The notes: generated by a model not told the origin, from the sequence alone. DNA of 64,000 nt from Nonlabens sp. MB-3u-79 (GCF_002831625.1 NZ_CP025116.1:2533501-2597500); one strand, 5' to 3'; numbered from the stretch's first letter, positions 38,334 through 46,844 are shown. Numbers and translations: made by a program.

Positions 38334-39488
38334 ATGCAAGAACCTACTATTTACTTTAAAAAAAGCCGCCTTCAACGACAGGACATTGTTGTCTTAGAGT
38401 TTCAATACAGTGCCCCCATTTATACTTTTTTAAAATCCAGCGGATTGGTGTTGTGGAGTGATCAATTGCATAAATGGTATCTTGTTTATGATCGGGATCA
38501 GCTCAACACTCTTTATACACAATTGAAACAACAGCATTTCTTAGTCAATATCAAAGCTGCCCTTCCTCCTATGGAGACCAACAAAGGTTTTAACTTTCAC
38601 AACCTTACTATGTACAAGGACTACCGTTCTTACTTAATAGGCTTGCGTATGAGTGTGAGCACGGTAGACACCTACAGCAACTTTATAATGGCCTATGTAC
38701 GTTATTTAGGATATAAGGACCTGTTAGAAAGCGACGCAGAATGCATTAGAGATTTTATACTTCACAGTGTCCAGCGTTTGAATTACAGCGTGAGTACCCA
38801 CCGACAGATGGTAAGTGCCTTTAAACATTTGGGATTGCTGTATCCTGAATTAGAGACCCTATTGGAAGTAATGAAACGTCCTACAAGAGATAAGTTCCAG
38901 CCACAGGTGTTGAGTACACAAGAAGTTATACTGTTGTTACAAGTGACCGAAAACCTAAAGCATAGATTTGCTTTAGGGATGCTTTACAGTTGTGGTTTAC
39001 GTATAGGCGAACTCTTAAACATGCGTTTATTTCACATTGATCTGGATCGACAACAGGTATTTGTCAAACACGGAAAAGGTCGTAAAGACCGTCATGTAAG
39101 TATTGCGGTGAGCATGTTCCCACTGATTAAAAATTATTTGGCCACTTATAGACCAGAGACCTATGTTTTAGAAAGCCTCTCAGGTGGTCCTTATAGCAGC
39201 AGTAGTATCCGTTCTTTTTTAAGACGTTCTTGTAAGAAAGCAGGTATCACTAAAAAAATAACGCCTCATAGTTTGCGCCACAGCTATGCCACCCATATGA
39301 TAGAGAATGGTGTGGGTTTGCGTCATGTTCAAGAGTTATTGGGTCATAGCAAGCCAGAAACCACGATGTTGTACACCCATATCGCAAGAAAAGATTTACT
39401 ACAAATTGTGAATCCGCTAGATGCTGCTGTCAAAACTTTTAAATCTGCTAAAGAACCACCAAACATCCGTTTATCCGGAGATTTTTAA
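38334..39488 (+). CDS. Tyrosine recombinase of the cassette array
   Basis: 384 residues. An unusual N-terminal domain of about 75 residues precedes a SAM-like core-binding domain (about 90-180) and a catalytic domain. All catalytic residues are visible: Arg223 (CGLRIGEL), Lys248 (HGKGRKDR), His312 and Arg315 (PHSLRHSYATH), His338 (LLGHS), Tyr347 (MLYTHI). The Lys-to-HxxR span is 64 residues, Xer-like; classical IntI has about 106 because of its family-specific insert, which is absent here. It points toward the array and its stop is 33 bp from the first cassette boundary. It is inferred to be the cassette integrase. Confidence 0.88.
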   Translation: MQEPTIYFKKSRLQRQDIVVLEFQYSAPIYTFLKSSGLVLWSDQLHKWYLVYDRDQLNTLYTQLKQQHFLVNIKAALPPMETNKGFNFHNLTMYKDYRSYLIGLRMSVSTVDTYSNFIMAYVRYLGYKDLLESDAECIRDFILHSVQRLNYSVSTHRQMVSAFKHLGLLYPELETLLEVMKRPTRDKFQPQVLSTQEVILLLQVTENLKHRFALGMLYSCGLRIGELLNMRLFHIDLDRQQVFVKHGKGRKDRHVSIAVSMFPLIKNYLATYRPETYVLESLSGGPYSSSSIRSFLRRSCKKAGITKKITPHSLRHSYATHMIENGVGLRHVQELLGHSKPETTMLYTHIARKDLLQIVNPLDAAVKTFKSAKEPPNIRLSGDF

Positions 39489-39528
39489 TGGATAAGGAGT
39501 ATATTTGAGTCGATATAACCAGTTGCCC
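39489..39528 (+). other. Presumed attI integration site
   Basis: The 40 bases between the recombinase stop and the first cassette end in the core GTTGCCC (39522-39528). No long inverted repeat precedes it, unlike every later boundary, so this is the likely insertion point for new cassettes. Confidence 0.65.
39500..39507 (+). promoter_or_regulatory. Possible cassette promoter (Pc) -7 box
   Basis: TATATTTG fits the Bacteroidota -7 consensus TAnnTTTG and lies 26 bases before the first cassette's ATG. No convincing -33 TTTG was found at normal spacing. Confidence 0.4.
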
Positions 39529-39533
39529 ACAAT

Positions 39534-40127
39534 ATGAAAAAACTGCTATCAATAATAATTATACTTCTGATTTGCTCTTGCGCAAGTCCGAAATATAAGG
39601 TTATTGACTTTGGACAATTTGAGATTACTGTTCCTGAAAAATGGAATAAATACGCAAGAAAAGGAATTGATAGTTATGTTGGCGGAATTATTACGGATAA
39701 AAACGATTCGCTAAATTTTGATTTTGGAAGATATTCTGCCGATTTAAGTAAAAGTGATTATCCAATGGTTTATGATTCTATCGGATTAGCAGAACTCACA
39801 AAAAAAGAACGAGAATTATTACCGAAAACTAAACATCTAATTGTCGAAGATTTATTTAAAACAGATGTTGATTTTAAAGAATATTTGCAATACCAAACTG
39901 AATTAGATTCTATTGATTGTTTCAAAGCGAAAATAATTACGCCGAGAAACAAAGGTTACGGAGGAACTGGAATTTACATTGATAGTTTAACTGGTAGCAA
40001 AGAAAAATATAATAAAATCGGAATTGGATTTTATGGATGGTATTTAAACGAAAAAACTCAAACGGAATTTATCAAAGCATTGAAAACATTGCGCTTCGAA
40101 AAATACTGTGGGCAACAACGTATATAA
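39534..40127 (+). CDS. Cassette 1: lipoprotein (197 aa), same as cassette 14
   Basis: A signal peptide with lipobox-like LLICSC (Cys16) marks a lipoprotein. The mature domain begins KYKVIDFGQFEITVPEKWNKY and is of unknown family. Translation runs into the recombination site: the last residues, GQQRI, and the TAA are encoded by the attC arm. The ATG is only 12 bases from the core. The protein is identical to that of cassette 14 (51832-52425). As the first cassette it sits next to the presumed attI and promoter. Confidence 0.85.
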   Translation: MKKLLSIIIILLICSCASPKYKVIDFGQFEITVPEKWNKYARKGIDSYVGGIITDKNDSLNFDFGRYSADLSKSDYPMVYDSIGLAELTKKERELLPKTKHLIVEDLFKTDVDFKEYLQYQTELDSIDCFKAKIITPRNKGYGGTGIYIDSLTGSKEKYNKIGIGFYGWYLNEKTQTEFIKALKTLRFEKYCGQQRI

Positions 40128-40307
40128 AAAATAGCGCGAGTCGTTGCTAACACAAAGGTTCGGGCATTTTTGGAAAGTCGCCAAATTTTTAAATTTGACA
40201 AATTCCCAAAAACAAAATAATTAATAAAATTTAAAAATTCGGCTTGTGTTTTATCCGAAAATTATCGCTTTTTTCAGCGCTACTTTTCATATACAAGACC
40301 GTTAGGC
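40110..40307 (+). repeat. attC 1, family B (198 bp)
   Basis: 5' end GGGCAAC, 3' core GTTAGGC. Arms GTATATAAAAAATAGCGC and GCGCTACTTTTCATATAC pair. The ten bases TGTGGGCAAC complement the cassette start GTTGCCCACA. The inner hairpin is CCAAATTTTTAAATTTG. Confidence 0.85.
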
Positions 40308-40323
40308 ACAATTAAAACAAACT

Positions 40324-40989
40324 GTGGAAAAAGAACCGACATTTACAGAATTCATTGAGCATATATGCAAAAGACCTTTGATGTATTGTTTGGAAAGCAC
40401 TTTTAATGAAATCTCTGCTTTTATAAATGGATATTCTTTTGTTAAAAAAACACCAATAAGCGGAACTGATTTTCATCGATTTGTATGTTTAAAAAATTCA
40501 TTTCCGACAAATTATATTTGGTCTTATGTGATTAAGACTTGTGCTAAAAATGATGAAGAAGCCGTATCGCTTATGAAAAATACAATTCTCGAATTTTGTG
40601 AATTGAAAAATAGAATGAACGAAGATGAAATAATGCAATTTGCTATTGATAATGCTAAAACGAAAGAAGGAGAACCTGAAAAAGTATTTCGGAAATTTGA
40701 CAATGCATTATTAAAAGGAGATAAGAAAGTCATCCAATCTCTAATTGTCGATAATGAAAAAGCGGATTTATTATGGATTGGAAATTATCCCAAATGTGTA
40801 GCTGAGCAATTAAGCGATTTATCAGACGGACAATCGATAAAGAGAATTTACGAATCTGAAAACGGACAGAACATAAAGATATTGACTTCAGGTTGGCCAT
40901 TTCCGATTGAGATGATATTGGAAAATGGCGAATGGAAAGTAAATGCGGATAAAATAATTGAATTAAGAACTGAAAATAACTGTGCCTAA
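40324..40989 (+). CDS. Cassette 2: hypothetical protein (221 aa)
   Basis: GTG start 17 bases after the core. The N-terminal half has the RPLMYCLESTFNEISAFINGY pattern seen in many small immunity-like proteins (RP.MY...L..F..GY). The C-terminal half (about 145-221) looks like an NTF2/DUF4440-type domain ending GWPFPIEMILENGEWKVNAD. Function unknown. The stop TAA lies inside the attC 5' end (GCCTAAC). Confidence 0.75.
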   Translation: MEKEPTFTEFIEHICKRPLMYCLESTFNEISAFINGYSFVKKTPISGTDFHRFVCLKNSFPTNYIWSYVIKTCAKNDEEAVSLMKNTILEFCELKNRMNEDEIMQFAIDNAKTKEGEPEKVFRKFDNALLKGDKKVIQSLIVDNEKADLLWIGNYPKCVAEQLSDLSDGQSIKRIYESENGQNIKILTSGWPFPIEMILENGEWKVNADKIIELRTENNCA

Positions 40990-41178
40990 CACCGTATATA
41001 ACTCATAGCTAATTAGTTGATTAATTCAAAGTTTTAAGCATATTTGCAAGTCCGCCAAATTTTTTAATTTGGCTTATTGAGAAAAAAAGATAATAATAAA
41101 ATTAAAAAATCGGCTCGTGCTTAACCGAATAGTAATCGCTATTTTTAACGCTACGAGCCATATACACAACCGTTGTAC
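40984..41178 (+). repeat. attC 2, family A (195 bp)
   Basis: GCCTAAC ... GTTGTAC. TGTGCCTAAC complements this cassette's start GTTAGGCACA. Family A arms are GTATATAACTCATAGC-like and GCTACGAGCCATATAC. Confidence 0.88.
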
Positions 41179-41201
41179 ACAATTTAGGAACTCAATCATA
41201 A

Positions 41202-41969
41202 ATGAATAAAAATCAAGGAAATAGAATTTTAGGAGCAATATTAATTCCTGAAAAAGAAATTGAACGTTATCATAACGAACTTGGTTTTTTCAAAATAAAA
41301 TTCTCAAAAGAAACTATAAAAGAATACAAAGATACTTTTGATAAGAAACTGAATATTCCATTAACAAAAAGTCATAGTGAGGAATCATTTAAAAGTTTTG
41401 AATTATCTAATTCTTTTCTAATTTCTGAAAACAATAAGAGTTCAATCACTGAACATTATAAAAATTATCCAATTGGAACTTGGTTGGTTGAATACACATT
41501 CAATGACGAAGAAGAATTTCTGAATTTGCTTTCTTCTGACCTAATTGGGTTTAGCATCGAATTAGAATATTCTATTACAGATGAAAATGGAAAAACTTTT
41601 CATCTGAAAGATAATTTTGAACGGATGAATAAATTATCTGAATTACTTTCAATCAATATCTTCATTCGTGGAGGAAGTACTGGTGGGGCTGGAAGAAATG
41701 AACACGGAGAAGCGCATTTTGAAATTCATAAAAAAAATAGTCTTAAGAATATTGGTAAAATATTTATGCCGAAATTAAGCCATTGGAACGAACTAAATTT
41801 TAAAGAAAAATTATCTCTTTTAACAATTGAAAATGGTGAAGATTTACCTAAAAGAGAAAAAAAAGCATTTGTAAAATGGTTGGAAAAAAATGAAAATGAA
41901 AACCTCAAACGTTGCCACAATGAATGGAACAGAATAAATAAGGACAATAATCAAGCAGTATTAATATAA
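41202..41969 (+). CDS. Cassette 3: protein with prohead-protease-like N-terminus (255 aa)
   Basis: The first part (LTKSHSEESFKSFEL, then YPIGTWLVEYTFNDEEEFLN and SSDLIGFSIELEY) resembles the XkdF/prohead-protease-like domain, including the H-S pair. The second part (NEHGEAHFEIH ... AFVKWLEKNENENLKRCHNEW) resembles DUF4160-type small proteins. Both are pattern-level likenesses, not confirmed. Cytosolic, highly charged. Function unknown. Confidence 0.75.
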   Translation: MNKNQGNRILGAILIPEKEIERYHNELGFFKIKFSKETIKEYKDTFDKKLNIPLTKSHSEESFKSFELSNSFLISENNKSSITEHYKNYPIGTWLVEYTFNDEEEFLNLLSSDLIGFSIELEYSITDENGKTFHLKDNFERMNKLSELLSINIFIRGGSTGGAGRNEHGEAHFEIHKKNSLKNIGKIFMPKLSHWNELNFKEKLSLLTIENGEDLPKREKKAFVKWLEKNENENLKRCHNEWNRINKDNNQAVLI

Positions 41970-41978
41970 AAAAACTGT

Positions 41979-42170
41979 GTACAACACCGTATATAGCTCA
42001 TAGCTAAATAGTTGTTTAATCGAAGTTTTAGCATATTTGCAAGTCCGCCAAATTTTTTAATTTGGCTTATTGAGAAAAAAGATAATACGAAAATTAAAAA
42101 ATTGGCTCGTGCTCAACCGAAAAGTAACTGCTATTTTGCACGCTACGAGCCATATACACAACCGTTGTAC
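41979..42170 (+). repeat. attC 3, family A (192 bp)
   Basis: GTACAAC ... GTTGTAC. TGTGTACAAC complements the start GTTGTACACA. The reference copy for family A: GTATATAGCTCATAGC pairs with GCTACGAGCCATATAC. Confidence 0.9.
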
Positions 42171-42196
42171 CCAATTAAAACCGAACTCAAAACTGA

Positions 42197-42820
42197 ATGC
42201 ATAGTGTTGACGAAATAAGAGAAAATTATAAAGACTTTTCCGATTCAAAAATCGAGAATATTGCCAAGAATGAATCGAAAGGTTTAAGAAAAGATGTACT
42301 CGGAATTTTAAAAGACGAAATTGAAAAGCGGAATCTTGACAAAAATTTGATTAGTTGGGTTGAAACAGAAACCAAAAGTTTTGACGGAATTGAACGCGAT
42401 TCTCTGAAAACTAAAATTCAAAATCTGAACTGCCCAAAATGCTCTGAAAAGAAAGATAGACTTTACGGATTTGAAATTAACCAAATCGTATCGGTTTTAC
42501 TTTTTGCGAATGACACGCGGAATGAAAAAATATTGTGTTTGAGTTGTGGTAAAAAAGCAAAGTTTAAGGCGATTTTAATTACTTTTTTTGCAGGTTGGTG
42601 GTCAAGACGTGGAATTTTTCTAACGCCTTTTACTGTTTTAAAAGATTCATTCAACTATCTCTTTATCGAGAAAATTAGTGATAGAATAATTAACCGACTG
42701 ATTGATGAAAACACAGGGCATTTTCGAAGAAAAGGAATTGAAAACGGAACTTTAAACCGATTGATAAAACGAAGGAATGAAAAGGAAATTTTAGAAGACG
42801 AAGGATACGATTTCACCTGA
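42197..42820 (+). CDS. Cassette 4: zinc-ribbon-like protein (207 aa)
   Basis: The N-terminal helical segment (HSVDEIRENYKDFSDSKIENIA) is followed by two CxxC pairs, CPKCSEK and CLSCGKK, which likely bind one zinc. A hydrophobic stretch (AILITFFAGWW) follows, and the C-terminus is charged. Probably membrane-associated; function unknown. Confidence 0.75.
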   Translation: MHSVDEIRENYKDFSDSKIENIAKNESKGLRKDVLGILKDEIEKRNLDKNLISWVETETKSFDGIERDSLKTKIQNLNCPKCSEKKDRLYGFEINQIVSVLLFANDTRNEKILCLSCGKKAKFKAILITFFAGWWSRRGIFLTPFTVLKDSFNYLFIEKISDRIINRLIDENTGHFRRKGIENGTLNRLIKRRNEKEILEDEGYDFT

Positions 42821-42831
42821 TAAAATAACTG

Positions 42832-43027
42832 GGTACAACAATGGCTATAATTAATACGGGTTTTGGTACTTAACCATTAGTTTAGGTGCATTTACTAAGT
42901 CCGCCAAATCTTTTGATTTGGCTTTAAAAATGAAAAAGATAAAACAAAATAAAAAGATTTGGCTAAGTGCTTATTCGGAAATTAATTACTTTTAATTCCC
43001 GTACTAACCATAGCCGAGACGTTAGGC
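42832..43027 (+). repeat. attC 4, family D (196 bp)
   Basis: GTACAAC ... GTTAGGC. Arms TGGCTATAATTAATACGGG and CCCGTACTAACCATAGCCG pair. TGGGTACAAC complements the start GTTGTACCCA. The inner hairpin CCAAATCTTTTGATTTGG is present. Confidence 0.85.
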
Positions 43028-43045
43028 ACAATTAAAAAAAATACC

Positions 43046-43963
43046 ATGAAAAAGTTCAATATTATATTACTGACTTCTACTTTAGTTCATTTATCCTTGT
43101 TTGCACAAACCCATACAAAGATTATTGACATGCATATTCACTCCTACACTGAAAGTGAATTTGAAGGAAAAGAACCAGACCAAGATTATTACGGTAATAA
43201 AGGTTCAAAAGATGCAGAATCACACCGTTTAGAAACATTTGCTGCATTTGAAAAATTTAATATCGTTAAGGCAATGGTAAGTGGTAATCCTGAAAGTGTT
43301 GAGAATTGGGTAACAAAAGATAGTAATCAACGTATCATAAGAGGTATTTTAATGTATACACCAGATGATTATGACATGGATTCTGTAAAATTTGAACAAA
43401 TGGTGAAAGATAATAAAATTGAAGTTTTCGGAGAAACCGCGCCTTATTACGGTGGGACAACGTTAAGTGATTCTATTTGGCAGCCTTACTTACAAATTTG
43501 TGAAAAATATGATATTCCTGTGGCTGTACACATGGGGGGAGGAGATCCTGGTGGAACATATTCTTGGTCACCAAAAGCAAGATTAAAATTAGGTGATCCA
43601 TATACAATTGAAGATGTTTTGGTGAAATATCCTAAACTTCGAATTTATATGATGCATGCTGGTGGAGAAGATTGGCCAGAGCATGCTCTTAGGCTCATGG
43701 CCTATTATCCACAACTCTATACAGATCTTGCAGTAATGTTATGGGTAGAACCTAATACACAACGCTATATTAAAGAATTTATCAAAAACGCAAAAGAAGC
43801 TGGTTATCTAAATCGAGTAATGTTTGGCTCTGATCAAATGAAATTTCCATATGCTATTGAAAAATCAATTAATTTCCTAAAAAGTCTTGATTTCTTGACA
43901 GATAAAGAGAAAGAAGATATTTTTTATAATAATGCAGCAATATTTTTAAAATTGAAAGAATAA
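43046..43963 (+). CDS. Cassette 5: secreted amidohydrolase (305 aa)
   Basis: A signal peptide (to about residue 20) is followed by an amidohydrolase-2 TIM barrel. Metal ligands are visible: His30 and His32 (DMHIH), His162 (VHMGGGDPGG), His204 (MMHAGGEDWPEH), and Asp263 (FGSD). It probably hydrolyses or decarboxylates a small substrate in the periplasm; the substrate is unknown. The gene is identical at protein level to cassette 7 (45165-46082). At over 1 kb it is among the larger cassettes. Confidence 0.85.
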   Translation: MKKFNIILLTSTLVHLSLFAQTHTKIIDMHIHSYTESEFEGKEPDQDYYGNKGSKDAESHRLETFAAFEKFNIVKAMVSGNPESVENWVTKDSNQRIIRGILMYTPDDYDMDSVKFEQMVKDNKIEVFGETAPYYGGTTLSDSIWQPYLQICEKYDIPVAVHMGGGDPGGTYSWSPKARLKLGDPYTIEDVLVKYPKLRIYMMHAGGEDWPEHALRLMAYYPQLYTDLAVMLWVEPNTQRYIKEFIKNAKEAGYLNRVMFGSDQMKFPYAIEKSINFLKSLDFLTDKEKEDIFYNNAAIFLKLKE

Positions 43964-43967
43964 CTGT

Positions 43968-44099
43968 GCCTAACACCGTATAAAAATAATTGCGGTTTAG
44001 TGCTATAAAAAAGGTAGTTGCGTGTTTGCTACATCTGATTTTCCTGCGGAAAATCCTCGCACGCAAACCCGCAACTATTCTTATACATAAACGTTAGGC
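43968..44099 (+). repeat. attC 5, family C (132 bp)
   Basis: GCCTAAC ... GTTAGGC. Short type with central hairpin GATTTTCCTGCGGAAAATC and arms AATAATTGCGG / CCGCAACTATTC. Differs from attC 7 by one base (T/A near 44007). Confidence 0.85.
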
Positions 44100-44233
44100 A
44101 ACATTTGAAAAAAATCGTCCTAAATAACAAACTAAATGAAAAGGGTAATTCACTCATTCTGACTTTCAAGAAACTTAATCAAATCATAGTTTCGAACAAG
44201 AAAAATAAAATTGAATTAACCAAAATCAAACAA

Positions 44234-44944
44234 ATGAAAAAATTAGGACTTTTACTTATCATTGGCTTTTTGACTTTACAAGGTCATTCACAAACTAAAA
44301 ATTTTATCGACCAGCCTTTTTTGGAGACAATTGCGGAAGTTGACACGTTAGTCACACCAGATAAAATTCATTTGATGATTATATTAAACGAGGAAGATAA
44401 TCGTAATCGGAAATCAACAGAAGAATTAGAGGCATCTATGTTTAAGGTTTTAAAATCTTTGAGTATTGATTTAGAAAAATCTTTGTCCGTAGTAGATTAT
44501 AGTAGTGACTTCAAAAAATATTTTCTTGCTGGACAAAAAGTACTGAAAACAAAAATGTTCTCTTTGATTTTAAAAGACGCTCAAACTGTTGGAAAAGTTA
44601 TGGCAGGTTTAGAGCGTGAAGAGATTTCTAATGTATCTATTTCTAAAACAGAATACTCAAAATCTGAACAATTATTGCTTGAGTTAAGAGCAAAAGCTAT
44701 TTTGAAAGCAAAACGAAATGCGGAAAATATGGTTGCGCCTTTAAATCAAAAAATCGGAAAAGCTATTTATGTTTCTGATTTAGAAACTGCATTTATTACA
44801 AGCCAATTACAAGGCAAAGTAGCTGGAGTTCAAATAAGAGGAGCTTCAAGTATTTATGGAAGTCGCGCGAAAGAAGATATTATGATTGATTTTGAAAAAA
44901 TGGCGTTCTCGGCTAAAGTCAACGTGAAATTCATAATCGAATGA
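44234..44944 (+). CDS. Cassette 6: secreted SIMPL-domain protein (236 aa)
   Basis: ATG 44234 gives a signal peptide (MKKLGLLLIIGFLTLQGHSQ). An open frame from TTG 44105 adds 43 unlikely residues. The body follows the SIMPL/DUF541 plan: EVDTLVTPDKIHLMIILNEE, a middle coiled region, and LRAKAILKAKRNAENMV. Within the C-terminal part sits LQGKVAGVQIRGASSIYGSR, which matches the plug-domain motif of SusC/TonB-dependent receptors and is unexpected here. Possibly involved in envelope stress. Confidence 0.78.
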   Translation: MKKLGLLLIIGFLTLQGHSQTKNFIDQPFLETIAEVDTLVTPDKIHLMIILNEEDNRNRKSTEELEASMFKVLKSLSIDLEKSLSVVDYSSDFKKYFLAGQKVLKTKMFSLILKDAQTVGKVMAGLEREEISNVSISKTEYSKSEQLLLELRAKAILKAKRNAENMVAPLNQKIGKAIYVSDLETAFITSQLQGKVAGVQIRGASSIYGSRAKEDIMIDFEKMAFSAKVNVKFIIE

Positions 44945-44952
44945 AAAACGTT

Positions 44953-45146
44953 GCCTAACACCGTATATAGCTCATAGCTAATTAGTTGATTAGTCAAAAG
45001 TTATGGCATATTTGCAAGTCCGCCAAATTTTTTAATTTGGCTTATTGAGAAAAAAAAGTAATAATAAAATTAAAAAATTGGCTCGTGCTTAACCGAAAAG
45101 TAATCGCTATTTTGACCGCTACGAGCCATATACACAACCGTTAGGC
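44953..45146 (+). repeat. attC 6, family A (194 bp)
   Basis: GCCTAAC ... GTTAGGC. GTTGCCTAAC complements the start GTTAGGCAAC. Confidence 0.88.
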
Positions 45147-45164
45147 ACAATTAAAAAAAATACC

Positions 45165-46082
45165 ATGAAAAAGTTCAATATTATATTACTGACTTCTACT
45201 TTAGTTCATTTATCCTTGTTTGCACAAACCCATACAAAGATTATTGACATGCATATTCACTCCTACACTGAAAGTGAATTTGAAGGAAAAGAACCAGACC
45301 AAGATTATTACGGTAATAAAGGTTCAAAAGATGCAGAATCACACCGTTTAGAAACATTTGCTGCATTTGAAAAATTTAATATCGTTAAGGCAATGGTAAG
45401 TGGTAATCCTGAAAGTGTTGAGAATTGGGTAACAAAAGATAGTAATCAACGTATCATAAGAGGTATTTTAATGTATACACCAGATGATTATGACATGGAT
45501 TCTGTAAAATTTGAACAAATGGTGAAAGATAATAAAATTGAAGTTTTCGGAGAAACCGCGCCTTATTACGGTGGGACAACGTTAAGTGATTCTATTTGGC
45601 AGCCTTACTTACAAATTTGTGAAAAATATGATATTCCTGTGGCTGTACACATGGGGGGAGGAGATCCTGGTGGAACATATTCTTGGTCACCAAAAGCAAG
45701 ATTAAAATTAGGTGATCCATATACAATTGAAGATGTTTTGGTGAAATATCCTAAACTTCGAATTTATATGATGCATGCTGGTGGAGAAGATTGGCCAGAG
45801 CATGCTCTTAGGCTCATGGCCTATTATCCACAACTCTATACAGATCTTGCAGTAATGTTATGGGTAGAACCTAATACACAACGCTATATTAAAGAATTTA
45901 TCAAAAACGCAAAAGAAGCTGGTTATCTAAATCGAGTAATGTTTGGCTCTGATCAAATGAAATTTCCATATGCTATTGAAAAATCAATTAATTTCCTAAA
46001 AAGTCTTGATTTCTTGACAGATAAAGAGAAAGAAGATATTTTTTATAATAATGCAGCAATATTTTTAAAATTGAAAGAATAA
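45165..46082 (+). CDS. Cassette 7: secreted amidohydrolase, copy of cassette 5
   Basis: Encodes the same 305-residue secreted amidohydrolase as cassette 5 with the same leader (CAATTAAAAAAAATACCATG). The copies are separated by cassette 6 only. The ligands His30, His32, His162, His204 and Asp263 are retained, so both copies look functional. Gene dosage or a duplication by re-integration is the likely explanation. Confidence 0.85.
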   Translation: MKKFNIILLTSTLVHLSLFAQTHTKIIDMHIHSYTESEFEGKEPDQDYYGNKGSKDAESHRLETFAAFEKFNIVKAMVSGNPESVENWVTKDSNQRIIRGILMYTPDDYDMDSVKFEQMVKDNKIEVFGETAPYYGGTTLSDSIWQPYLQICEKYDIPVAVHMGGGDPGGTYSWSPKARLKLGDPYTIEDVLVKYPKLRIYMMHAGGEDWPEHALRLMAYYPQLYTDLAVMLWVEPNTQRYIKEFIKNAKEAGYLNRVMFGSDQMKFPYAIEKSINFLKSLDFLTDKEKEDIFYNNAAIFLKLKE

Positions 46083-46086
46083 CTGT

Positions 46087-46218
46087 GCCTAACACCGTAT
46101 AAAAATAATTGCGGTTTAGTGCTAAAAAAAAGGTAGTTGCGTGTTTGCTACATCTGATTTTCCTGCGGAAAATCCTCGCACGCAAACCCGCAACTATTCT
46201 TATACATAAACGTTGTGC
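46087..46218 (+). repeat. attC 7, family C (132 bp)
   Basis: GCCTAAC ... GTTGTGC. One base differs from attC 5. The core belongs to the next cassette. Confidence 0.85.
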
Positions 46219-46234
46219 AACATTAAAGAAAACT

Positions 46235-46840
46235 GTGAAAATCGAATTAGTCCCATTAATTGAACTACCAACTTTTAAGTTTCCTGACTTAAACGATATA
46301 ACAGATATTGATGAGAAAAATCGACTTCTAATTGAGCGGAATTATTCGGGTGTAAAAAATCTCAAACCATTTAATGAGCATCAATACAAATTATCTGATA
46401 TTAGTGATTCTGATTTGAAGAAAGCAATCGAATTACACGTTTCAGATATACCAATTGCCGAATCCTGTGCATTTTTTGGTGGATATGGATTGAAAGTAAA
46501 TAACGAATTTGTACTCTTTCCTCAATGTTGTGGATTGTTAAGCGAAATAAATGATTGGAAAAAAATACTACATGAAAATTTTGAGCCATTCTATTTACCA
46601 GAATGTCATCCATCACCAAAATTTAAAAAAATTGGCAATGAAATAATTATTGAATGTGACTCAACTGATGAAGAGTTCTATCCAAAAACGAAAGAAATAA
46701 TAAAAGTAGATTACGAATCTTTGGTTTCTGCTATAAAAAGTGTCTCAATCGAACTAATAGAAATATCGAAGAAACTTGATACATTTAATGCGGAATATGA
46801 AACTGAAAGTGTAGCGAAAAACTTAATATGGGAAGAATAA
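46235..46840 (+). CDS. Cassette 8: hypothetical protein (201 aa)
   Basis: GTG 46235 is the first start after the core; the frame is open further upstream but only through the attC. Contains the distinctive GGYGLKVNNEFVLFPQCCG segment preceded by PIAESCAFF. The N-terminus starts KIELVPLIELPTF. No signal peptide. Function unknown; likely cytosolic. Confidence 0.75.
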   Translation: MKIELVPLIELPTFKFPDLNDITDIDEKNRLLIERNYSGVKNLKPFNEHQYKLSDISDSDLKKAIELHVSDIPIAESCAFFGGYGLKVNNEFVLFPQCCGLLSEINDWKKILHENFEPFYLPECHPSPKFKKIGNEIIIECDSTDEEFYPKTKEIIKVDYESLVSAIKSVSIELIEISKKLDTFNAEYETESVAKNLIWEE

Positions 46841-46844
46841 CGTT

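Noticed and set aside
38334..39488. Naming the recombinase intI
   Set aside because: The IntI-specific insert between the catalytic Lys and HxxR motif is missing; the spacing is Xer-like.
43046..46082. Composite transposon formed by the duplicated amidohydrolase genes
   Set aside because: No transposase, terminal inverted repeats or target duplications; the copies end exactly at cassette boundaries.
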